Below, one piece after another: positions 1 to 8,142 of a stretch of 64,000 bases of DNA. This DNA comes from Maridesulfovibrio ferrireducens (GTDB lineage Bacteria > Desulfobacterota > Desulfovibrionia > Desulfovibrionales > Desulfovibrionaceae): positions 248,001-312,000 of the forward strand of contig NZ_FNGA01000001.1 in NCBI RefSeq assembly GCF_900101105.1, given 5' to 3'. Position 1 is the first letter of the stretch. Every line of letters begins with the position of its first letter. The position numbers and the translations under genes were made by a program. Under the pieces are notes generated by a model. The model was not told the DNA's origin. It did not search any database and saw only the letters and a program-made list of their open reading frames with translations.

Positions 1-199
1 CGCTTCCTATCGTGACAAGGCTGCGACCAACTGGAGAGAGACAGCCCGTGCTGTTGCCGAAGGAGAACCGATGAAAGCTCTATCCTTCATCGGCCTGCAC
101 TATGCGCTGCTGCGTCAGTGTGTCGAAGAAATGAATGGCGATGCAGCCTCAAAGAATGCACCGTTTCTCGATGAAAATACCGAAGAAGAAAGGAGTTAA
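1..199 (+). CDS. C-terminal end of an unrecognised protein (5' truncated)
   Basis: An open frame enters the window at its left edge and stops with TAA at 197-199, giving about 65 residues ending in an acidic tail (DENTEEERS). The stretch has helical, soluble character (TNWRETARAVAEGEPMKAL). The stop lies 6 nt before the betA start and the betA ribosome-binding site (AAAGGAG) falls inside its last codons, so the two are probably cotranscribed and coupled. I do not recognise the family. A role in choline or betaine uptake or regulation is only suggested by position. Confidence 0.6.
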   Translation, partial: ASYRDKAATNWRETARAVAEGEPMKALSFIGLHYALLRQCVEEMNGDAASKNAPFLDENTEEERS

Positions 200-205
200 C
201 TACGT

Positions 206-1843
206 ATGAAAAAATATAATTATATAATTGTCGGTGGCGGATCAGCCGGATCAGTTCTGGCCAACCGCTTGAGTGCCAATCCTAAGAATGAAGTACTCGT
301 GCTTGAAGCCGGACTTCCCGATTACAAGATGGATTTTCGTATACACATGCCTGCAGCATTGACTTATCCGCTGGCAGGAAAGACATATAACTGGTGGTAT
401 GAATCTGATCCCGAACCACACATGAAAAACCGTCGCGTCTACCAGCCGCGCGGAAAAGTACTTGGCGGTTCCAGTTGTATTAATGGTATGATCCACATTC
501 ACGGAAATGCAATGGATTACGAAAAGTGGTCTAAAGAAGACGGCCTTGAAGACTGGTCTTACTCACATTGCCTGCCCTACTTCAAAAGATTTGAATGCCG
601 GATGGCCGGAGCTACAGAATATCAAGGCGCTGTCGGCCCTGTTTACCTGACCACTCCCGAATGCGACAATCCACTCTTTGACGCTTTCTTCAGTGCAGTG
701 CAGGAAGCTGGCTACCCTCTCACCGATGATGTGAACGGATATCAGCAGGAAGGGTTCGGTAAATTTGACCGCACCACCTATAAAGGACGTCGCTGGAATG
801 CAGCCCGTGCTTACATTCATCCGGTTAAGAGCCGCAAAAACCTCACTGTAAAGTGCGGGGCCATGGCAACACGCATACTTTTCGAAGGTAAACGCGCTGT
901 TGGTGTTGAGTATGAAAAAGGCAAAAAAACTATAAAAGCTTATGCCAAGGAAGTAATTTCCTGTGGTGGTTCAATCAACTCTCCTCAGTTACTTCAGCTT
1001 TCCGGTATCGGTAACGCAAAAGAACTTTCAGCTCTGGGCATTAATGTTGTTCATGATCTTCCCGGCGTTGGTGAAAACCTGCAGGATCATCTTGAACTAT
1101 ATGTACAGTATGCCTGCAAAAAACCAGTCAGCATGTACCCATGCCTACAATGGTACAATCAGCCTAAGATCGGTCTGGAATGGCTGCTTAAAGGAACTGG
1201 CGACGCTGCCACTAACCACTTTGAAGCTGGCGGTTTCATCCGCAGTAATGATGAAGTGGAATACCCCAACTTGCAGTATCATTTCCTCCCTATAGCAATC
1301 CGTTACGATGGATCAGCTCCAAACGAAGGGCATGGTTATCAGGTTCACGTAGGCCCTATGAACACAGATGTTCGCGGTCACGTGAAAATTAAATCCAAAG
1401 ATCCTAAAGAATACCCAAGCATTTTGTTCAATTATCTCTCCACAGAGAATGAACGTAAAGAATGGGTTCAGGCAATACGCAAAACCCGTGAGATCATGAC
1501 CCAGCCCGCATTCGACGAATATCGCGGCAAAGAATTATCTCCCGGTGAGCAAGCTCAGACCGACGAAGAGATTCTCGATTACGTTGCCACCGAAGGTGAA
1601 TCTGCCTACCACCCAAGTTGCACATGTGCCATGGGAACCCATGACATGGCAGTTACGGATTCGCAGTTACGAGTCCACGGTGTAGAGGGACTTCGCGTTG
1701 TTGACGCCTCGGTCATGCCTTACGTGACCAACGGCAACATCTACGCACCGGTTATGATGATTGCTGAAAAAGCGGCAGACATTATTCTCGGGAACACCCC
1801 GCTGCCTACGGAAGACGCTCCTTACTACAAACACAGTAAATAA
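206..1843 (+). CDS. betA: Choline dehydrogenase (GMC oxidoreductase family)
   Basis: The 545-residue product is a full-length FAD-dependent GMC oxidoreductase that should oxidise choline to betaine aldehyde. The N-terminal FAD motif is GGGSAGS at residues 10-16. The GMC signature RGKVLGGSSCINGMIH follows near residue 87. The C-terminal half carries the active-site pair, His469 in YHPSCTCAMG and Asn511 in GNIYAP. The start at 206 is preceded by AAAGGAG. betB lies 52 nt downstream after a hairpin, and a choline-binding protein follows, so the trio is a choline-to-glycine-betaine osmoprotection locus. Choline is the inferred substrate; the context makes another alcohol unlikely. Confidence 0.9.
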   Translation: MKKYNYIIVGGGSAGSVLANRLSANPKNEVLVLEAGLPDYKMDFRIHMPAALTYPLAGKTYNWWYESDPEPHMKNRRVYQPRGKVLGGSSCINGMIHIHGNAMDYEKWSKEDGLEDWSYSHCLPYFKRFECRMAGATEYQGAVGPVYLTTPECDNPLFDAFFSAVQEAGYPLTDDVNGYQQEGFGKFDRTTYKGRRWNAARAYIHPVKSRKNLTVKCGAMATRILFEGKRAVGVEYEKGKKTIKAYAKEVISCGGSINSPQLLQLSGIGNAKELSALGINVVHDLPGVGENLQDHLELYVQYACKKPVSMYPCLQWYNQPKIGLEWLLKGTGDAATNHFEAGGFIRSNDEVEYPNLQYHFLPIAIRYDGSAPNEGHGYQVHVGPMNTDVRGHVKIKSKDPKEYPSILFNYLSTENERKEWVQAIRKTREIMTQPAFDEYRGKELSPGEQAQTDEEILDYVATEGESAYHPSCTCAMGTHDMAVTDSQLRVHGVEGLRVVDASVMPYVTNGNIYAPVMMIAEKAADIILGNTPLPTEDAPYYKHSK

Positions 1844-1853
1844 ATATCATTTA

Positions 1854-1884
1854 AAGCTCTCCTGCATAGCGGGGGAGCTTTTTT
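1854..1884 (+). terminator. Hairpin with T-run between betA and betB
   Basis: AAGCTCTCC at 1854-1862 pairs with the GGGGAGCTT ending at 1880 (one G-T pair) and is followed by a run of T. It looks like an intrinsic terminator or attenuator that would lower betB transcription relative to betA. The betB Shine-Dalgarno sequence follows directly. Confidence 0.65.
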
Positions 1885-1895
1885 GTGAGGTCATT

Positions 1896-3377
1896 ATGAT
1901 ACAGGGAAAAATGTTCATCAACGGCGAATGGGTTTCGGCTCTTTCTGGTGCTGAGCGTAAAATTATAAATCCTTTTGACAGTTCTGTAATTGCCGTAGTT
2001 GCCGAAGGCGGACGGAAAGACTCAGCACTGGCAATCACCGCAGCAAGGCAGGCTTTTGACTCCGGCGAATGGAGCAAAACTCCGGCCTCTGAACGTGGCA
2101 GAATGATCTTCAAACTCGCTGATCTTATCGAACGTGATCGCGAAGAACTTGCCCGTCTTGAAAGTCTGGATACTGGTAAAACAGTTGAAGAAAGCCGCTG
2201 GGACATGGACGATATCGCAGGAATTTTCCGCTATTATGCGGGTCTTGCCGACAAAGATGGCGGCGAAGTTATAGCCTCCCCCGTACAGAACTCCACAAGC
2301 ATAGTTGTCCGCGAACCTGTCGGTGTATGCGGCCAGATTTCCCCATGGAACTATCCTTTACTACAAGCCGCATGGAAGATGGCTCCAGCCCTTGCCGCCG
2401 GAAATACCATCGTGATGAAGCCCAGCGAGATAACCCCGCTGACTGCAATCAAAGTTACCGAACTTGCTGAAGAAGTCGGGTTCCCAAAAGGAGTAGTCAA
2501 CCTTGTTCTTGGAGCCGGAGCCGAAGTCGGAGCCGAACTTGCCGAAAGCGTTGACGTAGACCTAATTTCTTTCACCGGCGGAATTGCAACAGGCAAAACC
2601 ATCATGCGTGCAGCAGCCGGTAATGTAAAAAAAGTAGCCCTTGAACTGGGTGGCAAGAATCCCAATATTATTTTTGACGATGCCGACTTTAATGTAGCGG
2701 TTGATTACGCTCTCAATGCGGTGTTTTTCCATGCCGGACAGATCTGTTCCGCAGGAGCACGGCTTATGGTACAAGACGGTATTCATGATCGCTTTGTGGA
2801 AGAGTTACGCAAAAGAATTGAAGCTATTGTAGTAGGTAACGGCTTTGATAAAGGAACCCAGATGGGACCGCTGATTTCCGCTGAACACCTGTCGAAGGTG
2901 GAAAAATATGTGGAAATGGCCCCTTCCGAGGGAGCAAAGCTGCTTACCGGTGGGAAAAGACCTTCTGACCCGGCGTTAAAGGACGGTTTTTTCTTTGAAC
3001 CCACTTTACTAACTGAATGCACGAACGAAATGAAGATCGTGCAGGAAGAAGTCTTCGGCCCCGTAATAACTGTAGAACGTTTTCATACTGAAGAAGAAGT
3101 TGTTCGCTGGGCCAACGACACAGTTTACGGCCTTTCCGCCGGATTCTGGACCCGTGACCCGGACCGTATTGAAAGGGTTTCCAAAGCTCTGAGATTCGGA
3201 ACTGTTTGGATAAATGACTTCAATGTGTACTTTGTACAAGCCCCTTGGGGCGGTTACAAACAATCCGGAATGGGCCGTGAACTCGGTCACATCGGGCTGG
3301 AGGAATACACAGAGGTAAAGCATATATTTAGAAATCATGCCCCGGAACCATTTAATTGGTTCGGCACTTCCTCTTGA
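1896..3377 (+). CDS. betB: Betaine aldehyde dehydrogenase
   Basis: This 493-residue NAD(P)-dependent aldehyde dehydrogenase would convert betaine aldehyde to glycine betaine. The frame is open further upstream, but ATG 1896 is chosen because GTGAGG stands 5 nt before it and the residues that follow (MIQGKMFINGEWV) match the family N-terminus. Catalytic Glu250 lies in ALELGGKNP and the nucleophile Cys284 in GQICSAGARL. The glycine motif FTGGIATGK belongs to the cofactor site. It sits directly after betA and the length is normal for the family. Other substrates are possible, but betA and the downstream choline-binding protein support this call. Confidence 0.9.
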   Translation: MIQGKMFINGEWVSALSGAERKIINPFDSSVIAVVAEGGRKDSALAITAARQAFDSGEWSKTPASERGRMIFKLADLIERDREELARLESLDTGKTVEESRWDMDDIAGIFRYYAGLADKDGGEVIASPVQNSTSIVVREPVGVCGQISPWNYPLLQAAWKMAPALAAGNTIVMKPSEITPLTAIKVTELAEEVGFPKGVVNLVLGAGAEVGAELAESVDVDLISFTGGIATGKTIMRAAAGNVKKVALELGGKNPNIIFDDADFNVAVDYALNAVFFHAGQICSAGARLMVQDGIHDRFVEELRKRIEAIVVGNGFDKGTQMGPLISAEHLSKVEKYVEMAPSEGAKLLTGGKRPSDPALKDGFFFEPTLLTECTNEMKIVQEEVFGPVITVERFHTEEEVVRWANDTVYGLSAGFWTRDPDRIERVSKALRFGTVWINDFNVYFVQAPWGGYKQSGMGRELGHIGLEEYTEVKHIFRNHAPEPFNWFGTSS

Positions 3378-3420
3378 TAGAAAGTGCTTTGTGAGAACTT
3401 AAACCTTCAACTCAGGAGTT

Positions 3421-4374
3421 ATGATGTTAACCCACTCTAAGCGGGTTCTTTTTGTTTTAGTTTTAGTTGTTTCACTTTTCAGCTTTTCTGCCTTTGCACA
3501 GGCTTCCTCTAAAATCACCCTCGCCAGTGTTGGTTGGACAGGCGTAACCATCAAGACTGACATTGCCGTCTCCGTACTTAACAGTCTGGGCTATGACGCC
3601 GAAAATCTAATGGTTTCCGTCCCCATCGCCTACAAAGCGATGTCTACCTCCGATGCCGATGCCTTCTTAGGTAACTGGATGCCCTCCATGGCCTCTATTG
3701 CCGATAAATATTTTGAAAAAGGCACAGTACTCAAATACGCTATCAATATGGATGGAGCCAAATACACATTGGCAACCCCTACTTTCTGCGCTGATGCAGG
3801 ATTGAAAGATTTCAAAGATATCGTAAAATTCGGTGACAAGCTTGACTGGAAAATTTATGGAATCGAAGCCGGAAATGACGGTAACCAAGTCATTCAGAAC
3901 ATGATTGACAAGAACATGTTCGGCATGGGTAAATTCACTCTTGTTCCCTCCAGTGAAGCCGCAATGCTTGCTCAGGTGCAGGGCATGGCAAGAGAAGGCA
4001 AATGGTCGATTTTCCTTGGCTGGGCTCCTCACAGCATGAACGAATATATCGACATGACTTATCTCACCGGAAGCACAGATGAAACTTTTGGCGGCAATGA
4101 CGGTACCGCAACTATCTGGACCAACATCCGCTCCGGGCTTGTCAAAGATGAACCCAACGTAGCCAGACTACTCAAGAATATGACCTTTTCCGTTTCCATG
4201 ATAAATCAGATCATGATCACGGTGGAAAAAGACGACTCTTTGTCTCTTGGACAAGCCGGCTTGAACTGGGTAAAAAAACACCCTGAAGTTTATAAAAAAT
4301 GGCTTGAAGGAGTCACTACTATAGACGGAAAGTCCGCAGTAAACGCATTTGAAGCATCCCTGAAGAAACAATAG
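3421..4374 (+). CDS. Choline/glycine betaine ABC transporter substrate-binding protein (ChoX-like)
   Basis: The 317-residue product starts with a signal peptide (hydrophobic segment at about residues 9-25, then FAQAS) and is a type II periplasmic binding protein of the OpuAC/ProX/ChoX group. Aromatic positions such as SVGWTGV, GNWMPSM and LGWAPHSMN fit a cation-pi cage for a quaternary amine. ATG 3421 follows CAGGAGTT; an ATG at 3424 is a possible alternative. No permease or ATPase gene is nearby on this side, so its partners may lie upstream of the window or elsewhere. The choline specificity is inferred from family resemblance and from betA and betB. Confidence 0.82.
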   Translation: MMLTHSKRVLFVLVLVVSLFSFSAFAQASSKITLASVGWTGVTIKTDIAVSVLNSLGYDAENLMVSVPIAYKAMSTSDADAFLGNWMPSMASIADKYFEKGTVLKYAINMDGAKYTLATPTFCADAGLKDFKDIVKFGDKLDWKIYGIEAGNDGNQVIQNMIDKNMFGMGKFTLVPSSEAAMLAQVQGMAREGKWSIFLGWAPHSMNEYIDMTYLTGSTDETFGGNDGTATIWTNIRSGLVKDEPNVARLLKNMTFSVSMINQIMITVEKDDSLSLGQAGLNWVKKHPEVYKKWLEGVTTIDGKSAVNAFEASLKKQ

Positions 4375-4393
4375 AATAGCTCTTTAAACAAAG

Positions 4394-4424
4394 CTCCACA
4401 GTATGTTAAATGCTGTGGAGTTTT
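4394..4424 (+). terminator. Intrinsic terminator after the bet genes
   Basis: CTCCACAG (4394-4401) and CTGTGGAG (4413-4420) form an 8-bp stem with an 11-nt loop followed by TTTTGT. It closes the choline/betaine locus. Confidence 0.8.
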
Positions 4425-4508
4425 GTCATTTCTGGTAAAACCACTTAAAACTGATACTAATTTGGTACTTCATTTTAACTCTGAAGAATGGACTACGGAG
4501 GGCAGTGA

Positions 4509-4754
4509 TCAGCCCCTTCTGATTAGGCGCAAAATAAAGATCAAAACTAGCGCTCCGACTGTCGCGACGATTATCGCCCCAAGGAGCCCATTAGCGCCTA
4601 TGCCAAGGAATCCAAAAAGGAAACCACCAATCACCGCCCCTAGGATACCTACAATAATATCCCCGATGATACCAAAGCCACCACCCTTCACAAGCACTCC
4701 GGCTAACCAACCCGCGACCAGACCTACCAAGACGAAAACGATTATTCCACTCAT
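4509..4754 (-). CDS. GlsB/YeaQ/YmgE-type small stress membrane protein
   Basis: This 81-residue, glycine-rich protein has three predicted membrane helices (about residues 3-22, 28-50 and 56-76) and ends in the basic tail RLIRRG. The pattern GWLAGVLVKGGGFGIIGD is typical of the transglycosylase-associated (YeaQ/YmgE/GlsB) family, which is linked to envelope and osmotic stress although its biochemical role is not known. The ATG at 4754 is preceded by GGGAGG on the minus strand. It is monocistronic and converges on the bet terminator. Proximity to osmoprotectant genes agrees with stress-related expression. Confidence 0.85.
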   Translation of the reverse strand: MSGIIVFVLVGLVAGWLAGVLVKGGGFGIIGDIIVGILGAVIGGFLFGFLGIGANGLLGAIIVATVGALVLIFILRLIRRG

Positions 4755-5192
4755 TAAAAACCTCCCATAAGTTAATTTTTATGACTATTAAATCCATAGC
4801 AGGCTTTCGGGGAACAATCAAAATTATTTGAAACTATGTTGGTACGTTGAGTACGAACTTCATAATCTCTGCGAATAATATCTAGAATGGTCGGAATATA
4901 AAGACGAAGAAAATGGATAATTTTAGCTATAGATTTTGTTACTACTCAACTATTGTGGTTTAATTACCTGTCCAGAAAGTGTAGCAAGATCGCTTGCTTA
5001 CCATTCCCAAATCACATACTAATTATTAATCAATTACTTTTTTTGGGGACCATATGGGGACGGAGCTAAAAAAAGTGAAATCTTTCTTTACAACGTCAGA
5101 ACCCTGAAACTCGACATGGGCCTTAATAAAACTGATATATTGTATTATACAAATGTTTTAACTAGCACCTTTTTTAAGCGGTAAAGATAACA
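4755..5192. other. 438-bp AT-rich intergenic region, no gene recognised
   Basis: This gap separates the divergent stress protein and sigma-54 activator genes and should hold both promoters. It contains no convincing coding frame. A short direct repetition, GGGGACCATATGGGGACG near 5045-5062, stands out by its higher GC content. It may be a leftover of mobile DNA at the left edge of the block that ends at 9.2 kb, but I cannot show that. Confidence 0.5.
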
Positions 5193-6755
5193 ATGAAGCC
5201 AATTGCGATTCATAACCTGTTCCCGGATGTCGACCCATCCTCAATTCCCTTCCTCTCCATCCTCGATCAGTTTTACGCGGGAGTGGTAATTGCGGACGCT
5301 GCGGGCAAGATTCTCTACTACAACGATGCCCAGGGATGTATCGACAATCTTGATCCGAACAAGGTGATCGGAAGAATGGTCACTGATTTATACCGCGTGG
5401 ATGACGACGATACCCCCATCATCAATTGCATGGAATCCGGCAAACCCCTGAAAAATCATGCCTGCTATTACCGCACCTGGCTGGGAAAAATTGTCAACTC
5501 CATACACAATGTTTATCCCTTGTACTCCCATGAAAAACTGCTCGGAGCGATCTGTTTCGTGAGTGATTACAGCATCACCCGGCAGACCTTAGAAACCATT
5601 TCCCAACCCTATGCAAGCCGCGAAATAAAGACCTTCAAAATTCCAACAACTCCCGCCAAAAGTAGCGACAAGGGAAACGGAACCCGATTTTCGTTCAAAG
5701 ATATCATCGGGGAATCCCCGGAATTAGTTAAAGCGGTAGAATCTGCCCGCATGGCCTCGGATTCGCCTTCCTCCATCATGCTCCATGGAGAAACCGGGAC
5801 CGGGAAAGAACTTATGGCCCAGTCCATCCACAACACAAGCGCTCGGAAGGACAAGTCTTTCATTGCTATCAACTGCGCAGCAATTCCCGAACACCTGCTG
5901 GAAGGAATCCTGTTCGGAACCGCCAAAGGAGCCTTCACCGGAGCCTTAGACAAACAGGGGCTTTTCGAGCGGGCTGATGGCGGGACGCTGTTTCTCGACG
6001 AGATAAACTCCATGTCCATTGGCCTGCAGTCCAAGCTGCTGCGGGTTATCCAAGAACGCAAAGTTCGGCGTGTCGGCTCCTTGAAAGAGACTGATATGGA
6101 TATCAGAATAATCAGTTCGGTGAACGAGGATCCCCACCAGGCCGCAGAAAGGGGGGCCCTTCGATACGATCTGCTCTACCGTCTGGGCGTCCTGATCATT
6201 CGGATTCCACCACTCCGGGAACGAATATGGGACTTGGAGAAACTGGTTCGCCATTTTCTCCATAAACACAGCACCCGTCTGGGCAAAAAGATTAACGCCA
6301 TCTCGGCCGATGTGATGGAATTGTTTCACAATCACCACTGGATCGGCAATGTCCGGGAGCTGGAACATGTTATTGAAGGGGCCGTAAACTTGGTCTCGGA
6401 TGGTGAAGCCATCAAAATTAGACATTTGCCGGATCACATCAACAAAACGACCGCTTCGTTGCCTAACGCATCCCGAACTCCCTCTCGTCTGACAGAAAAG
6501 GGGACTGCATTTTCAGCAGACCCGTTCAACGTTATCTTTCCAACGGATCACCAAGCACCTGCTACGACCGTATCCCCTCAGGGAAAATCTCTGGCGAAAA
6601 TTCAGGCCGAAAACGAGAGCCGGACGATCCGAGAGATGCTGAAATTTTTTCAGGGCAATGTTTCAAAAGCCGCTAGAAAGCTGGATGTTTCTCCCCAGCT
6701 GCTCAATTACAAGATGAAAAAACACAACATCCATCGAAAAGATTTTCTCCTATAA
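5193..6755 (+). CDS. Sigma-54-dependent transcriptional activator with N-terminal PAS domain
   Basis: The 520-residue protein has a PAS-like sensor (about residues 18-130), a central AAA+ sigma-54 interaction domain and a C-terminal Fis-type helix-turn-helix. Walker A is GETGTGKE at 199-206, the sigma-54 contact loop GAFTGA is at 246-251, and Walker B is in GGTLFLDEI. The C-terminus carries NVSKAARKLDVSPQLLNYKM. Overall it resembles RocR-type activators. No receiver domain is present, so the signal is probably a small molecule bound by the PAS domain. The likely target is the gene at 7148, which has a good -24/-12 promoter at 6979 and a large inverted repeat in between. The effector is unknown. 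Confidence 0.9.
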   Translation: MKPIAIHNLFPDVDPSSIPFLSILDQFYAGVVIADAAGKILYYNDAQGCIDNLDPNKVIGRMVTDLYRVDDDDTPIINCMESGKPLKNHACYYRTWLGKIVNSIHNVYPLYSHEKLLGAICFVSDYSITRQTLETISQPYASREIKTFKIPTTPAKSSDKGNGTRFSFKDIIGESPELVKAVESARMASDSPSSIMLHGETGTGKELMAQSIHNTSARKDKSFIAINCAAIPEHLLEGILFGTAKGAFTGALDKQGLFERADGGTLFLDEINSMSIGLQSKLLRVIQERKVRRVGSLKETDMDIRIISSVNEDPHQAAERGALRYDLLYRLGVLIIRIPPLRERIWDLEKLVRHFLHKHSTRLGKKINAISADVMELFHNHHWIGNVRELEHVIEGAVNLVSDGEAIKIRHLPDHINKTTASLPNASRTPSRLTEKGTAFSADPFNVIFPTDHQAPATTVSPQGKSLAKIQAENESRTIREMLKFFQGNVSKAARKLDVSPQLLNYKMKKHNIHRKDFLL

Positions 6756-6818
6756 AAATCACGGTTCCCGCTCAAGGACGCTTTATTTTTTTTCAGCCCC
6801 CTTCACGGGCGCAAACGT

Positions 6819-6879
6819 TTTAAAATGAGGTTTTGTCTTTTTAAAGCTGCACTTTAAAAAGACAAAACCTCATTTTAAA
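6819..6879. repeat. 28-bp perfect inverted repeat with 5-nt spacer
   Basis: Arms 6819-6846 and 6852-6879 are perfectly complementary around CTGCA. The sequence is AT-rich (core TGAGGTTTTGTC) and no T-run follows the right arm, so it is not a classical terminator, although it could end the activator transcript. Its centre lies about 130 bp upstream of the -24 element at 6981, where a sigma-54 activator would bind. I favour an upstream activating site for the activator encoded at 5193. Confidence 0.75.
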
Positions 6880-6978
6880 TATCACTCCCCTATCTTATCC
6901 GTCCACTTTCACTAGTCATACCAATTTAATTTATCTTTTCAGCATGTTGAACAGTTTTACGCTGTGTGTTTTCGTAAA

Positions 6979-6994
6979 TGGCATATCCATTGCT
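6979..6994 (+). promoter_or_regulatory. Sigma-54 (-24/-12) promoter
   Basis: TGGCATATCCATTGCT matches the sigma-54 consensus TGGCAYRNNNNTTGCW at every defined position, with GG and GC separated by 10 nt. Transcription would start near 7006, leaving a leader of about 140 nt before the gene at 7148. The neighbouring sigma-54 activator supports the assignment. Confidence 0.82.
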
Positions 6995-7090
6995 TTATTA
7001 GAAAGAATCAGAATTTGATGAGCAAGCTTCCCATGAAATTTCAGTGGGGGAATTGCAAGCAAGAGGAGTGTGCTGTTTTGAAGTGAAGCC

Positions 7091-7102
7091 TGAAACGTTT
7101 CA
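7091..7102. promoter_or_regulatory. Palindrome resembling a LacI/GalR-family operator
   Basis: TGAAACGTTTCA is a perfect 12-bp palindrome with the central CG typical of LacI/GalR/CcpA-type operators. It lies in the predicted leader, downstream of the sigma-54 start, so a bound repressor could block elongation. A related palindrome, TGAAATTTCA, occurs at 7034-7043. No LacI-type gene is present in this window. Confidence 0.45.
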
Positions 7103-7147
7103 CGGAGGAAGGGAAACATTTTAAACCTTAATCAAGGAGAGATCGTC

Positions 7148-8041
7148 ATGGGAAAAAAAATGAAATTGGGATTGCACACCTATACCCTTCATCTTTGGGG
7201 ACTCGGCCAGAACTGGGGCGTGGTAGCGGATCCTCGTCCCAAAGAAATGAACCTGATCCAGCTGATGGACAAGGGCGTTGAATGGGGTCTTGACGGGCTT
7301 CATATTACGGGTTGCGACCTGGAAACCAAGGACGATCAGCGTCTGAAGGAAGTAAAGGAAGCCGCCGAGGCCCGGGGCCTCTACCTGGAATACAACTTCT
7401 CCCTGGATGAAGAGTTCGACTCCCGGTTGACCGACAGTGTGAAGGAAGGCATCCACATCGCGGAGAAGATCGGTGCTAACCTAGGCAAGATCAGCCTGGA
7501 CATCCGCCGCCCCACTCCGCTTTATGGCAGCTGTTTTCACCCAGAGGTCATGAGACAGCTTTGCGACATCCATGATGAGGTGAAGGCGGCCCTTCCCCTA
7601 CTGGAAAAAACCGGCATAAAACTGGCTCTGGAAAACCATACCGAAACCTTTGCCGATGAAGTCCTGTGGCTGATCAAAAAAATCAATCATCCTCTTGTGG
7701 GGGCATGCGTGGACACGGTGAACTCCATGGGCGTCCTTGAAAATCCGGAGACGGCTGTGGAAAAAATGGCACCTTACGCATTTTGTAACCACTTCTGCGA
7801 TCATAAGCTCGATCGCGACCAGTTCGGCATTCGATTCCACGGGGTCGCACTGGGCGACGGGGATATCGACTGCTTCAAAACATACAACACCATAAGAGAA
7901 GAGTCTCCCACCGATCGTATCACCTTCGAAATCGAATGGGATATGGGCGAAGACACCATTGAGGTTGCCCGGGTAAAACAGATGGATGCTTGCATCAGAA
8001 GCATCAAATATGCCCGTGAAGTTCTCAAGATAGGGATGTAA
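7148..8041 (+). CDS. Sugar phosphate isomerase/epimerase-like TIM-barrel protein
   Basis: This 297-residue protein fits the xylose isomerase-like/AP endonuclease family 2 TIM barrel. Metal-ligand style motifs are visible: LALENHTE with its Glu and His, GACVDTVNS, NHFCDHK and TFEIEWD. The start follows CAAGGAGAGATCGTC. It appears monocistronic, under the sigma-54 promoter at 6979, and next to an activator gene, so it is probably induced by a substrate such as a sugar or polyol. The exact substrate cannot be read from the sequence. One 60-base line that I counted (7201-7260) is 57% GC, higher than neighbouring loci. Confidence 0.8.
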   Translation: MGKKMKLGLHTYTLHLWGLGQNWGVVADPRPKEMNLIQLMDKGVEWGLDGLHITGCDLETKDDQRLKEVKEAAEARGLYLEYNFSLDEEFDSRLTDSVKEGIHIAEKIGANLGKISLDIRRPTPLYGSCFHPEVMRQLCDIHDEVKAALPLLEKTGIKLALENHTETFADEVLWLIKKINHPLVGACVDTVNSMGVLENPETAVEKMAPYAFCNHFCDHKLDRDQFGIRFHGVALGDGDIDCFKTYNTIREESPTDRITFEIEWDMGEDTIEVARVKQMDACIRSIKYAREVLKIGM

Positions 8042-8054
8042 GAGAATCAAAATA

Positions 8055-8086
8055 CCGCCTCCGGAAGCCCATGTGCACGGAGGCGG
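8055..8086 (+). terminator. GC-rich hairpin after the isomerase gene
   Basis: CCGCCTCCG (8055-8063) and CGGAGGCGG (8078-8086) form a strong 9-bp stem. A short TTTT follows only after 11 nt, so termination is plausible but not canonical. Confidence 0.55.
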
Positions 8087-8142
8087 AAAAGCTCCTTTTC
8101 TAGGTCTCAAGACTTGCACCTTGTGCAACAACAGTATACGCA

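Noticed and set aside
4423-4770. Plus-strand frame of 115 codons, rich in Pro, Ile and Lys
   Set aside because: It is the antisense of the YeaQ/GlsB-type gene and starts inside the bet terminator.
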